A stretch of DNA of 64,000 bases from Ornithinimicrobium cerasi (GTDB taxonomy: Bacteria > Actinomycetota > Actinomycetes > Actinomycetales > Dermatophilaceae), in contig NZ_QZMN01000008.1 in the NCBI RefSeq assembly GCF_003702705.1, positions 158,115-222,114 of the forward strand. Direction: 5' to 3'. The notes under the pieces were generated by a model. It saw only the letters and a program-made list of their open reading frames with translations. It searched no databases and had not been told where the DNA came from. The position numbers and the translations under genes were made by a program. Every line of letters starts with the position of its first letter. Position 1 is the first letter of the stretch. Shown in pieces: positions 34,200 through 42,134 of this stretch.

Positions 34200-35304
34200 G
34201 CAGCACCTCCTCCCAGGCGGCCAGGGTGGGCCTCGCACCATACGCCCGCCGCCGCCGCTGGTCGGCGCCCCGGAAGGTCGAGGAGGTGTCCGGTCCTGCG
34301 AACTGGTGCAGCCCGGCGCCGATCGCGGCGGCGAGCGACTGCGGACCGGCCTCGGCCAGCACGCCCGGCACGAGGTCGGGGACCAGGCTGTCCATCACCG
34401 GTGCGTCCGTCGCGACGACCGGGAGCCACTGCTCCGCCGCCTCGAGGAGCGCGTAGCCGAAGGTCTCGGACGCCGAGGGGTGGACGAGCAGGTCGCTGTC
34501 GGCCATCAGCGGTGCCGGGTCGTCCACGTGACCCAGCCACCGGATGCGGTCAGCCACGCCGAGTGACGCGGCGAGCACCCGGAGGTCGGCCTCCTGGGAG
34601 CCGCCACCCACCATCCGCAGCTCCCAGGGGACCCTGAGCAACGGCAGCGCCCGGATGAGCACGTCGTAGTTCTTCACCGGCTTCGCCTCCCCGACCGCGA
34701 GGAGCTGGACGGGCCCGCTTCTCCGTGCCGCGGGACCCCCTGCCCCTGCACGCACGTGGCGACGGGCCCCCGGAGACTGCTCCGGCAGGTCGAGCAGGTT
34801 GGGCACGACGACCGACTCGACGCCCCACCGATCGCGCAGGGTCGAGGCGACGACGGGACTGACGCTGACCACCGCGGCGCACCGCCGGTAGCACCGGGCC
34901 ACGGACTCCGCCCGCAGTCGGAAGCGGCGGCCGGTGGTGAGGCGGTGCGGAGTCACCGAGTGCTCCCACGCCACCGCATCGTGGAACATCCAGGGCGCGG
35001 CCAGCAGCAGCTGCGCCCCCGCCCACACGCCCGTCACGACGAGGACCTCCTGCCGCGTCGTGGACCGTAGGCGCTGCCGCAGGGCGCGCCGGGAGGCCCG
35101 CTCGCTCCCTGCGTCAAGAGGAGTGACGGTGACCCCCGGGACATTGAGAGGACCGGGGTCGTGGAGGACGAGGATCTCTACCTCGTGCCCCTGTGCGAGC
35201 GCGGTGGCGACCCGGAGCAGGGCGTTCTCCATGCCCATCCTCGGGGTGAGCACCGTGGCCAGGAAGATCACCCGCAACGGTCGCGACGGGTCGGGCCGGC
35301 TCAC
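34192..35304 (-). CDS. Glycosyltransferase, GT4-like (locus A)
   Basis: 370 aa, start GTG overlapping the flippase stop. Motifs: FLATVLTPRMGMENALLRVA, AWEHSVTPHRLTTGRRFRLR, VPNLLDLPEQSPG, LLAVGEAKPVKNYDVLIRALP, WLGHVDDPAPLMADSD and HPSASETFGYALLEAAEQWLPVVAT. The E-x7-E-like donor motif (ETFGYALLEA) is intact. It is one of four transferases that follow the flippase on the minus strand. Confidence 0.87.
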   Translation of the reverse strand: MSRPDPSRPLRVIFLATVLTPRMGMENALLRVATALAQGHEVEILVLHDPGPLNVPGVTVTPLDAGSERASRRALRQRLRSTTRQEVLVVTGVWAGAQLLLAAPWMFHDAVAWEHSVTPHRLTTGRRFRLRAESVARCYRRCAAVVSVSPVVASTLRDRWGVESVVVPNLLDLPEQSPGARRHVRAGAGGPAARRSGPVQLLAVGEAKPVKNYDVLIRALPLLRVPWELRMVGGGSQEADLRVLAASLGVADRIRWLGHVDDPAPLMADSDLLVHPSASETFGYALLEAAEQWLPVVATDAPVMDSLVPDLVPGVLAEAGPQSLAAAIGAGLHQFAGPDTSSTFRGADQRRRRAYGARPTLAAWEEVLRG

Positions 35305-36575
35305 GCCGGCTCCTGGTCGGGTGCGTCGGGGCGTGGCTCACGCATCCAGAGGATCAGCGCCACCCACAGCGCCATCGCCAGCAGCGCCTCGGAGGCCAGT
35401 GTCGCCCAGACCGCGCCCCAGACACCGAGCTGCGGGATGAGCCACAGGTTGAGCAGCACGTTGACGGCGAGCACCACGAGCTGGATCGTGGTGCGGACCC
35501 CCTGCCGACCGACGCCGGTGAGCACGTCCGCGGGCAGGTAGTGCAGGCAGCGCAGCAGCAGCACCACGGCCAGGACCCGCAGCAGGGGCACCGACTCACG
35601 GTACGACTCGCCCAGCAGCGGGATGAGCAGCGCGGCCCCGGCGACCATCGCGGCGACGGCGGCGACGCTGTAGAGCAGCGAGGGCCCCGCCACGGCCCGC
35701 ACGAACGGCAGGATCTCGGCGGGTCCCCCTCGGGCGTGCTTGAAGATCCGTGGCCAGGCCGCCCCGAGCATGGCGCGCACGGGCAGCCAGGCGGTGTCGA
35801 CGACCCGGTAGGCCGCGCCGTAGAGGCCCACACCCACGGGGCCGTCGAGACGGCCGAGCATCACCTTGTCCGCGTCGTTGTGCGCGGTCTGCACGCCGAT
35901 GCCCATGCTGAACAGCGCCGCCTCCCGCCAGTGCCCGCGGAACGTGGCCAGCCCGAGCACCGGACGACCGACGGCCCGCACCGCCAGGGCGAGGCAGATC
36001 GCCCCGGACAGCGCCGAGCTCAGCACGAGGGCAAGCACCCAGGCATCCAGCCCGACCTCTGCCGGGGACAGCACCAGGAGTCCGGCCGCGACGAGGCGCA
36101 GGGTCGGCACGAGGACCTGGCAGAAGGCCGTGACGTGCATCTCCTCACGGGCGACGAAGACCGAGGAGGCCAGGTCGGCGGCCCGGGCGAGGACGAACTC
36201 GGCCACCAGCAGGCCCCCCACGACGGCCATCCCGGTGCCGACAGGGACCAGGACGGGGGAGAGCAGGAGCAGGAGGGCGCCGACCAGCAGCGACCCCAGC
36301 AGGCTCAGCGTCAACCCGGCACCCAGCCAGTGACGGGTGGTCTGCGGCTCGGTGGCGCCGTACTTGACGATGAGCGCGCCGGAGCCCAGCGCCGAGAAGG
36401 GCGCGGCGATCATGATCAGGGCGCCCACCGCGGTGAGCCGTCCGAACGACTCCACGCCCAGCGCCCGGGTGGCCACCACGAAGTAGACCGCGGTGATCGG
36501 CACCCGCAGGACCTGGCCGAGCAGCAGGGTCCCGACGTTTCGGCTGAACCCGCGGTCGAGGCGGTCGGTGGGCAC
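35301..36575 (-). CDS. Polysaccharide flippase, Wzx/MATE-like (locus A)
   Basis: 424 aa from GTG 36575, with about 12-14 helices (FVVATRALGVESFGRLTAVG, MAVVGGLLVAEFVLARAA, HYLPADVLTGVGRQGVRT, LNLWLIPQLGVWGAVWATL). The FGRL and GxxGVGxxG-like late segments are typical of polysaccharide biosynthesis flippases. It moves lipid-linked repeat units to the outer leaflet. It is first in the minus-strand operon and diverges from the Wzc-like gene by 75 bp, so the two share a promoter region. Confidence 0.85.
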   Translation of the reverse strand: MPTDRLDRGFSRNVGTLLLGQVLRVPITAVYFVVATRALGVESFGRLTAVGALIMIAAPFSALGSGALIVKYGATEPQTTRHWLGAGLTLSLLGSLLVGALLLLLSPVLVPVGTGMAVVGGLLVAEFVLARAADLASSVFVAREEMHVTAFCQVLVPTLRLVAAGLLVLSPAEVGLDAWVLALVLSSALSGAICLALAVRAVGRPVLGLATFRGHWREAALFSMGIGVQTAHNDADKVMLGRLDGPVGVGLYGAAYRVVDTAWLPVRAMLGAAWPRIFKHARGGPAEILPFVRAVAGPSLLYSVAAVAAMVAGAALLIPLLGESYRESVPLLRVLAVVLLLRCLHYLPADVLTGVGRQGVRTTIQLVVLAVNVLLNLWLIPQLGVWGAVWATLASEALLAMALWVALILWMREPRPDAPDQEPA

Positions 36576-36650
36576 GCCGTCATCATGCCGGATCCGGATG
36601 TGCTCGACTACGCTGCGCCTACTACACGCCGGGACCTCGGGAGGTCTGTC

Positions 36651-38114
36651 ATGGAGCTGCACGACTACCTGCGCGTGCTCCGCCGCCGCTGGCTCTGGAT
36701 CGCGCTCGTGCTCGCCCTGTGCGTGGGCGGTGCGGTGGCCGCCACGAACATGGCGACACCGATCTACCGGGCGACCGCGCAGCTCTTCATCTCCACCAGC
36801 GCCCAGAACAGCGTCTCGGACCTGGCGCAGGGCAGTTCCTTCACCTTCCGGCAGGTGACGACCTACGCCGACATGGTGACCGCACCCGTGGTGCTCGAGC
36901 CGGTGATCCTCACGCTCGGGCTGGACGAGGAGCCGGAGCAGCTGGCCGCACGCATCAGCACCGCGGTCCCCAAGGACACCGTGCTCATCAACGTCAGCGT
37001 GACGGGAGCGGACGGGGAGCGCGAGGCCGCGATCGCCAATGCCGTGGCGGAGCAGTTCACCCGCACCGTCTCCGACCTGGAACAGCCTGACGCCCGGGGC
37101 GTCAGCCCGGTGAAGGCCTCGCTGATCCGGCCGGCCAAGGCGCCGTCCACCCCGGTCGCGCCCAACCCCTCCCGCAACCTGGCCCTCGGCCTGAGCCTGG
37201 GCGTGATGCTCGGTGTCGCGGCGGCGGTGCTGCGGGAGGTCCTGGACACGCGGATCACCGGCACGACAGACGTGCAGAGGGTGGCCGACAGGCCGGTCCT
37301 CGGCGCGATCACCTTCGACCGCGGGGCGGCCCTCAACCCGCTGATGGTCCACGACGGCGACTACAGCCCCCGCGCCGAGGCCTTCCGGTCGGTCCGTACC
37401 AACCTGCAGTTCATCGACGCGGCCGACCAGCCCCGCGCGCTCCTGTTCACCTCTTCACTGCCCGGAGAGGGCAAGTCCACCACCGCCGCCAACCTCGCGC
37501 TGACGCTCGCCGCCTCCGGCGCTCCGGTATGCGTGGTCGAGGCCGACCTGCGACGACCCAAGCTGCTGGAGTACATGGGGCTGGACAGCTCCGCCGGACT
37601 GACGTCGGTGCTCATCGGGCAGGTCTCCCTGGACGACGTCCTGCAGCCCTACGGCGAGCACCTGATGGCCCTCGGGGCCGGGCCAATCCCCCCGAACCCC
37701 AGCGAGCTCCTGGGCAGTCCCGCGATGCGGGCGGTGATGGAGGACCTCAGGAAGCGGTTCGAGTATGTGGTCGTCGACGCCCCGCCGCTGCTCCCCGTGA
37801 CTGACGCGGCCGTGCTGTCCAAGGTCGTCGACGGCACCATCGTGGTCGTGGGCTCCGGGATCGTGCGCCGCCACCAGCTGTCCCAGAGCCTGGCCACGCT
37901 CAAGAGCGTGGAGGCCAAGGTCCTCGGGATTCTCCTCAACAGGGTCCCGGCCGCGGCGAGCCAGACCTACGGCTACTACCACCACGAGTACGGCCCGGAG
38001 CCGACCGCAGAAACCCGTCGTCAGGCCCGACGCGAGCGGGCACTCCTGCGTCGCGAGGCTCGGTGGTGGGCCCGGCCCAGACCTGCCGAAGAGCCGGTCG
38101 GTGACCGCCGCTGA
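36651..38114 (+). CDS. wzc: Wzz/Wzc-like chain-length regulator with bacterial tyrosine kinase (BY-kinase) domain
   Basis: 487 aa with GGAGG 8 bp upstream. A short cytosolic start and helix (RRWLWIALVLALCVGGAVAA) lead into a Wzz-type periplasmic domain, and a second helix near residues 178-200. The kinase has Walker A SLPGEGKST (Lys275), Walker A' VVEADLRRP and Walker B YVVVDAPPLLPVTD. The C-terminal cluster TYGYYHHEYG supplies autophosphorylation tyrosines. The fused layout is that of Gram-negative Wzc and some actinobacteria. It would control polymer length for locus A. The upstream start in the same frame is an artefact. Confidence 0.92.
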   Translation: MELHDYLRVLRRRWLWIALVLALCVGGAVAATNMATPIYRATAQLFISTSAQNSVSDLAQGSSFTFRQVTTYADMVTAPVVLEPVILTLGLDEEPEQLAARISTAVPKDTVLINVSVTGADGEREAAIANAVAEQFTRTVSDLEQPDARGVSPVKASLIRPAKAPSTPVAPNPSRNLALGLSLGVMLGVAAAVLREVLDTRITGTTDVQRVADRPVLGAITFDRGAALNPLMVHDGDYSPRAEAFRSVRTNLQFIDAADQPRALLFTSSLPGEGKSTTAANLALTLAASGAPVCVVEADLRRPKLLEYMGLDSSAGLTSVLIGQVSLDDVLQPYGEHLMALGAGPIPPNPSELLGSPAMRAVMEDLRKRFEYVVVDAPPLLPVTDAAVLSKVVDGTIVVVGSGIVRRHQLSQSLATLKSVEAKVLGILLNRVPAAASQTYGYYHHEYGPEPTAETRRQARRERALLRREARWWARPRPAEEPVGDRR

Positions 38115-38561
38115 CCTGGCTGCGGGCTTCCTGGAGGTAGGGGCAGGCCGCAATCACCTCTTTAGCGCGCCCCACGGCCAGGGCGACGAGAATAGAGAGA
38201 ATAATGATGCAGGCCAACAACGACCCCGCCCATTCGGGCATGCTCCGCAACCATGATACGAAAGACAAGGAAAAGGTCCTCCCGAGACAACTCTCCGTTG
38301 CGACAGGCCGTTTGTGCAGGCGTCTGTGCAGGCCAGAACCCCGACGGTACCAGCGGGGGCCCGGCGCTGTCGAATTCGAGCTCGGTAGTTGAAGGGTCTA
38401 CGAGAACAACCTTAAAGAATTGGTAAAGAAATGTCGGGACGGCCGTCCTGAATTGCTCGTCGACCTTTTTCGTGGAAAACTCTGACCCTGGCTCACCGGG
38501 GGAGCTGGCCGCTCCGAGCCGGCACCCCCACGTCATTGATCTCGGGAAGGGTGCTGCGCTG
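38115..38561. other. Non-coding gap, lower GC, upstream of dehydratase
   Basis: 447 bp with no convincing gene. Parts (38195-38270 and 38400-38475) are markedly AT-richer than the flanks (GAATAGAGAGAATAATGATG, CCTTAAAGAATTGGTAAAG), which fits promoter DNA for the dehydratase. A minus-strand frame here encodes one hydrophobic segment (LLACIIILSILVALAVG) but has no stop before it enters the Wzc-like gene. Confidence 0.5.
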
Positions 38562-40373
38562 ATGGGTGCTCGGGGGGCAACCAGATGGAGGGAGCGGACC
38601 GTGAGGTCCGCCTGGATCGTGGCCGACGCGTCGTGCTGGGCGGTTGCCGTGGTGCTCGCGCTGTGGACCCGGCTCCACCTCGACCCCCAGGTCTTCGAGC
38701 GCGAGACCAGCTGGGCGATCGCGCTGGGCGCCGGAGCCACGCACGTGATCATCGGCGTCCTGCTCGGTCCCTACATGGTGCGCCACGTCCGCGGCAGCTT
38801 CGAGGAGGTCACCTCCGTGACCCGCGCGGCGGTCTTCACCGGCCTGGTGCTCGCGGCCGCGGCCTTCCTCCTCGACGGCGTGCTCCTGCCACGCTCGGTC
38901 CCCTTCATCAGTGTGGCCGTCGCGATCGTGCTCATGCTGGCCAGCCGCTTCCTCGTCCGCAGCTACCGGTCCCGCCGGGCCAGCCAGGGCCGGCCGGGCG
39001 AGCGGGTGATCGTCTTCGGTGCCGGCCTGGCCGGTCGCCGCCTCGTCCACAACATCCTGCACGACGACCAGAGCGAGCTCGTCCCTGTCGCCTTCGTCGA
39101 CGACGACCGCCGCAAGCGCCGCCTCAAGGTCGAGGGCGTGTCGGTCCTCGGCACCCTGCACGAGCTGCCCGCCGTCGCCGAGCGCACCGGCGCCACGCAC
39201 CTCGTCGTCGCCGTGCCCCTGGCCGACGGCGACCTCCTGAGGCAGGTGCGTGAGGTCGCCGAGCAGGCCGACCTCCACGTGAAGGTCCTCCCCCCGCTGA
39301 CCGACTGGCTCACGGCGTCGGACCCCCGAGGGTCGGACCTGCGCGACCTCGACCTGGAGGACCTCCTTGGCCGCCGGGCGGTGCAGCTCGACCAGGACGC
39401 CCTCCGCGAGCACCTCACCGGCAAGGTCGTCCTCGTCACCGGGGCCGGCGGATCCATCGGTTCCGAGCTGTGCCGCCAGATCGCCGCCTTCGCCCCCGCC
39501 CGCCTCATCCTGCTCGACCGCGACGAGTCAGCCCTGCACGCCGCCCAGCTCAGCCTCTCCGGCCGCGCCCTGCTGGAGGGCGAGGACCTCGTGCTCGCCA
39601 ACATCCGCGACGAGCAGACGATCCGGGCGCACCTCGCCGAGCTGCGGCCCGACATCGTCTTCCACGCCGCCGCCCTCAAGCACCTCAGCCTGCTGGAGCG
39701 CTACCCGTGCGAGGCCTGGAAGACCAACGTGCTCGGCACCCGCAACGTGCTGCAGGCGGCCGCCGAGGCGGGCGTGGGCACCTTCGTCAACATCTCCACC
39801 GACAAGGCGGCCAGCCCCACGTCGGTGCTCGGCTACTCCAAGCGCATGGCGGAGCGGCTCACCGCCCACTACGCAAGGACGCAGCCGGGCCGCTACGTCT
39901 CGGTGCGCTTCGGCAACGTCCTGGGCTCCCGCGGCTCGGTCATCCCCACGTTCACCGAGCAGATCCGCCAGGGCGGGCCCGTCACCGTGACCCACCCCGA
40001 CGTCGAGCGCTACTTCATGCTCATCCCCGAGGCCTGCCAGCTCGTCCTGCAGGCCGGGGCGATCGGCCGCGACGGACAGGTCATGGTCCTCGACATGGGG
40101 ACCCCCGTGAGGATCGTCGACGTCGCCCGGGAGCTCATCGCCCTCTCCGGCAAGCAGGTGGACATCCACTACACCGGGCTGCGCACCGGGGAGAAGCTCA
40201 CCGAGGTCCTCTTCGCCGACGGGGAGACCCACGTCGAGACGGCCCACCCCCTGATGACGGCCGTGGACGTACCCGACCTCAGCCCCGACGACCTCCCCGC
40301 GCCGCACACGACCTCGGACTCGCACACGCGGGCTGCCTTCGTTGATCACGGCTCCGCGGCGGGCAGGTCGTGA
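38562..40373 (+). CDS. Membrane-bound NDP-sugar 4,6-dehydratase-like protein (CapD/PglF type), paralogue 1
   Basis: 603 aa from ATG 38562; a GTG 30 codons earlier lacks a ribosome site, and the paralogue at 42135 supports the shorter form. Four N-terminal helices, then a CoA-binding-like domain (VIVFGAGLAGRRLVHNIL), then an SDR domain: TGAGGSIGSELCRQIA nucleotide loop, AALKHLSLLERYP, STDKAASPTSVLGYSKRMAE and VRFGNVLGSRGSV. Members of this group make UDP-4-keto-6-deoxy sugars from UDP-GlcNAc. The residue eight after the STDK Lys is Leu, not Tyr, as is usual for the membrane-bound form where it is Met. It supplies precursor to locus A. Confidence 0.9.
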   Translation: MGARGATRWRERTVRSAWIVADASCWAVAVVLALWTRLHLDPQVFERETSWAIALGAGATHVIIGVLLGPYMVRHVRGSFEEVTSVTRAAVFTGLVLAAAAFLLDGVLLPRSVPFISVAVAIVLMLASRFLVRSYRSRRASQGRPGERVIVFGAGLAGRRLVHNILHDDQSELVPVAFVDDDRRKRRLKVEGVSVLGTLHELPAVAERTGATHLVVAVPLADGDLLRQVREVAEQADLHVKVLPPLTDWLTASDPRGSDLRDLDLEDLLGRRAVQLDQDALREHLTGKVVLVTGAGGSIGSELCRQIAAFAPARLILLDRDESALHAAQLSLSGRALLEGEDLVLANIRDEQTIRAHLAELRPDIVFHAAALKHLSLLERYPCEAWKTNVLGTRNVLQAAAEAGVGTFVNISTDKAASPTSVLGYSKRMAERLTAHYARTQPGRYVSVRFGNVLGSRGSVIPTFTEQIRQGGPVTVTHPDVERYFMLIPEACQLVLQAGAIGRDGQVMVLDMGTPVRIVDVARELIALSGKQVDIHYTGLRTGEKLTEVLFADGETHVETAHPLMTAVDVPDLSPDDLPAPHTTSDSHTRAAFVDHGSAAGRS

Positions 40374-40381
40374 GCCTCGCC

Positions 40382-41530
40382 TCACCCGGTCGCGAGGTCC
40401 GCCCACTCCCGCAGCCACGTCTCCCGCTCGGCCTCGATCTGGCCCGGGTGCACGACGATGGGGTCCTCCGCCAGGGGCGCCCACTGCGCCCACAGCTCGG
40501 GCAGGACGACCTCGTCGTCGACGGGATACATGAACATGGTGTCGGGGATGACCGCCTGCACCTGCGGGCTGACCAGCCAGTCCACGACCGCCTGCGCGCC
40601 CTCGGGGTTGACCGCACCCTCGAGGACGCCGGCGTACTCCACCTGCCGGAAGCAGGTGTCGAGCAGGGCCCGCGTCGTCGGCTGGAAGCCGCCCTCGGGG
40701 ATGGTGAACGGCGGGCTCGAGGCGTAGGACAGCACGATCGGCCGGTCGCCGTCGCTCCCGCCGGCGGTGAAGTCGACGGTGTAGGCGTCGGTCCAGCCGC
40801 TGGTGACCTTCGCCCCGTTGGCCATCAGCTCCTCCCACCAGCCCTGCCACTCCCCCGGGCCGAAGTAGCCCACGGTGGCGAGCAGGAACGCCATACCCGG
40901 GCTCGAGGTGGTCGCGCCCGGAGTGACGAAGAGGTCCTCGTAGTCCGGCTCGACCAGGTCCTCCAACGTCTCCGGGGGCACCAGGCCCCGGTTGGCGAAC
41001 CACACGTCGTCCACGTTGACGCAGACGTCGCCGTAGTCGACCGGCGTCAGCACCGTCTCCCCGCCCACGAGCAGGTGCTCCTGGGCGGAGGCGGGCAGGT
41101 CGGCGGGCGTGTATGCCGCAAGCACCCCCTCCCGCACGGCGCGGGAGGCGAAGGTGGTGTCGATGCCGAAGACGACGTCGGCGACCGGGCTGCCCTTGGT
41201 GAGGACGAGCTGGTTGGTCAGCTCGCCCGCGTCGCCGGCGCTCTGCAGCTCGAGCTGGTAGCCGCTCTCCTCCTCGAACGCGGCAACCAGCTCGTCGGGG
41301 AGGGTGAACGAGTCGTGCGTGACGAGCGTGACGGTGCCGGGGTCGGACGTCTCGGGGGGCGGGACGGCCGCCGGCTCCTCCGACGTGGTCGGGCTCCCGT
41401 CGCCGCCGGTGGACGACGTGGCGGGCGCCTCCGGGGCGGTGGTCGGCTCGTCCTCCCCGCCCCCGAGGGAGCAGGAGGTGAGGGTCAGGGTGGCCACCGC
41501 GAGGGCGGCCAGGCTGCGGGTATGCCGCAT
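40382..41530 (-). CDS. thiB: Thiamine ABC transporter substrate-binding lipoprotein
   Basis: 382 aa. A signal peptide ends in the lipobox LTSC, followed by a Pro/Thr/Ser/Glu-rich spacer of about 50 residues and the binding domain (VTLVTHDSFTLPDELVAAFE, GELTNQLVLTKGSPVADVVFG, SSPGMAFLLATVGYFG). The family is the thiamine/iron-type periplasmic binding protein cluster; the DSF and SPVADVVFG motifs are ThiB-like. A TPP riboswitch directly upstream confirms the substrate. It should work with ThiP and ThiQ 13 kb away. It is convergent with the dehydratase, 8 bp apart. Confidence 0.9.
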   Translation of the reverse strand: MRHTRSLAALAVATLTLTSCSLGGGEDEPTTAPEAPATSSTGGDGSPTTSEEPAAVPPPETSDPGTVTLVTHDSFTLPDELVAAFEEESGYQLELQSAGDAGELTNQLVLTKGSPVADVVFGIDTTFASRAVREGVLAAYTPADLPASAQEHLLVGGETVLTPVDYGDVCVNVDDVWFANRGLVPPETLEDLVEPDYEDLFVTPGATTSSPGMAFLLATVGYFGPGEWQGWWEELMANGAKVTSGWTDAYTVDFTAGGSDGDRPIVLSYASSPPFTIPEGGFQPTTRALLDTCFRQVEYAGVLEGAVNPEGAQAVVDWLVSPQVQAVIPDTMFMYPVDDEVVLPELWAQWAPLAEDPIVVHPGQIEAERETWLREWADLATG

Positions 41531-41544
41531 GGTCGGATCTCCTT

Positions 41545-41637
41545 GTCGACTTCCTTCGCCGGTGCTAGCCGGTGCAGGTTCGGAGGGTCTGCGGCGGGTG
41601 CCGCACTCTCAGCGCCGGGTGGCGCTCCCCTGTCGTT
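41545..41637 (-). promoter_or_regulatory. TPP riboswitch upstream of thiB
   Basis: On the minus strand: GGGGAGC, GCTGAGAGTGC, GCAGACCCT, GAACCTG and CGAAGGAAG are present in order. Two differences from the thiP aptamer are CTGCAC for CTGATC and CGAAGG for CGTAGG. A separate AAGGAG ribosome site lies after the aptamer, so control may be by an alternative helix, not by burying the site itself. Confidence 0.9.
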
Positions 41638-41679
41638 TCGTGTCCTCCACGGTACATCCCCTGTGGCAGGATCGGCCGC

Positions 41680-41964
41680 ATGGGTAACCTCGCCGCCAAG
41701 CTCGTCACCACCGCCGCCGCCATCGGCGCGGCCGCCGTCGCCAGGAAGATGACGGACGGCACGTGGAAGTTCGTCACCGGCAAGGACTCCCCGGACAACC
41801 CGGAGGACCCGGACATCGACCTCAAGGAGGCGGTGGCCTTCGCGGTCCTCTCGGGCGTGATCATGGGTCTGGCCCGCATGCTGGCCAACCGACAGACGAC
41901 GAGGGTGCTGGCCAAGGGGCAGGGCAAGAGCTCCGAGCAGCTGGCGGACCAGACCAACAGCTGA
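41680..41964 (+). CDS. DUF4235 family small membrane protein
   Basis: 94 aa from ATG 41680. An N-terminal helix (LVTTAAAIGAAAVARKM), a WKFVTGKDSP segment, then EAVAFAVLSGVIMGLARMLANRQT, the diagnostic DUF4235 stretch. The family is restricted to actinobacteria and is of unknown function. It is divergent from thiB and is the last core gene before locus B. Confidence 0.9.
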   Translation: MGNLAAKLVTTAAAIGAAAVARKMTDGTWKFVTGKDSPDNPEDPDIDLKEAVAFAVLSGVIMGLARMLANRQTTRVLAKGQGKSSEQLADQTNS

Positions 41965-42134
41965 GCGCTCCGGAGGCCTCCTTCCCAGGCCCCCGACACG
42001 CCGTCCCGACCTCCACTCCAAACACACAAACCTCTGCTAATCTCACCCGCCACATTGCGCACACCCCCGAGCGTGGGGCACGATGGGCAGGTCCCGCCCA
42101 TATGCACCCACTGTCCCATGGGGGTTATAGCGCC

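Noticed and set aside
37936-38268. Small minus-strand frame with a hydrophobic segment
   Set aside because: One plausible helix, but no stop before it runs far into the Wzc-like gene, and no ribosome site.
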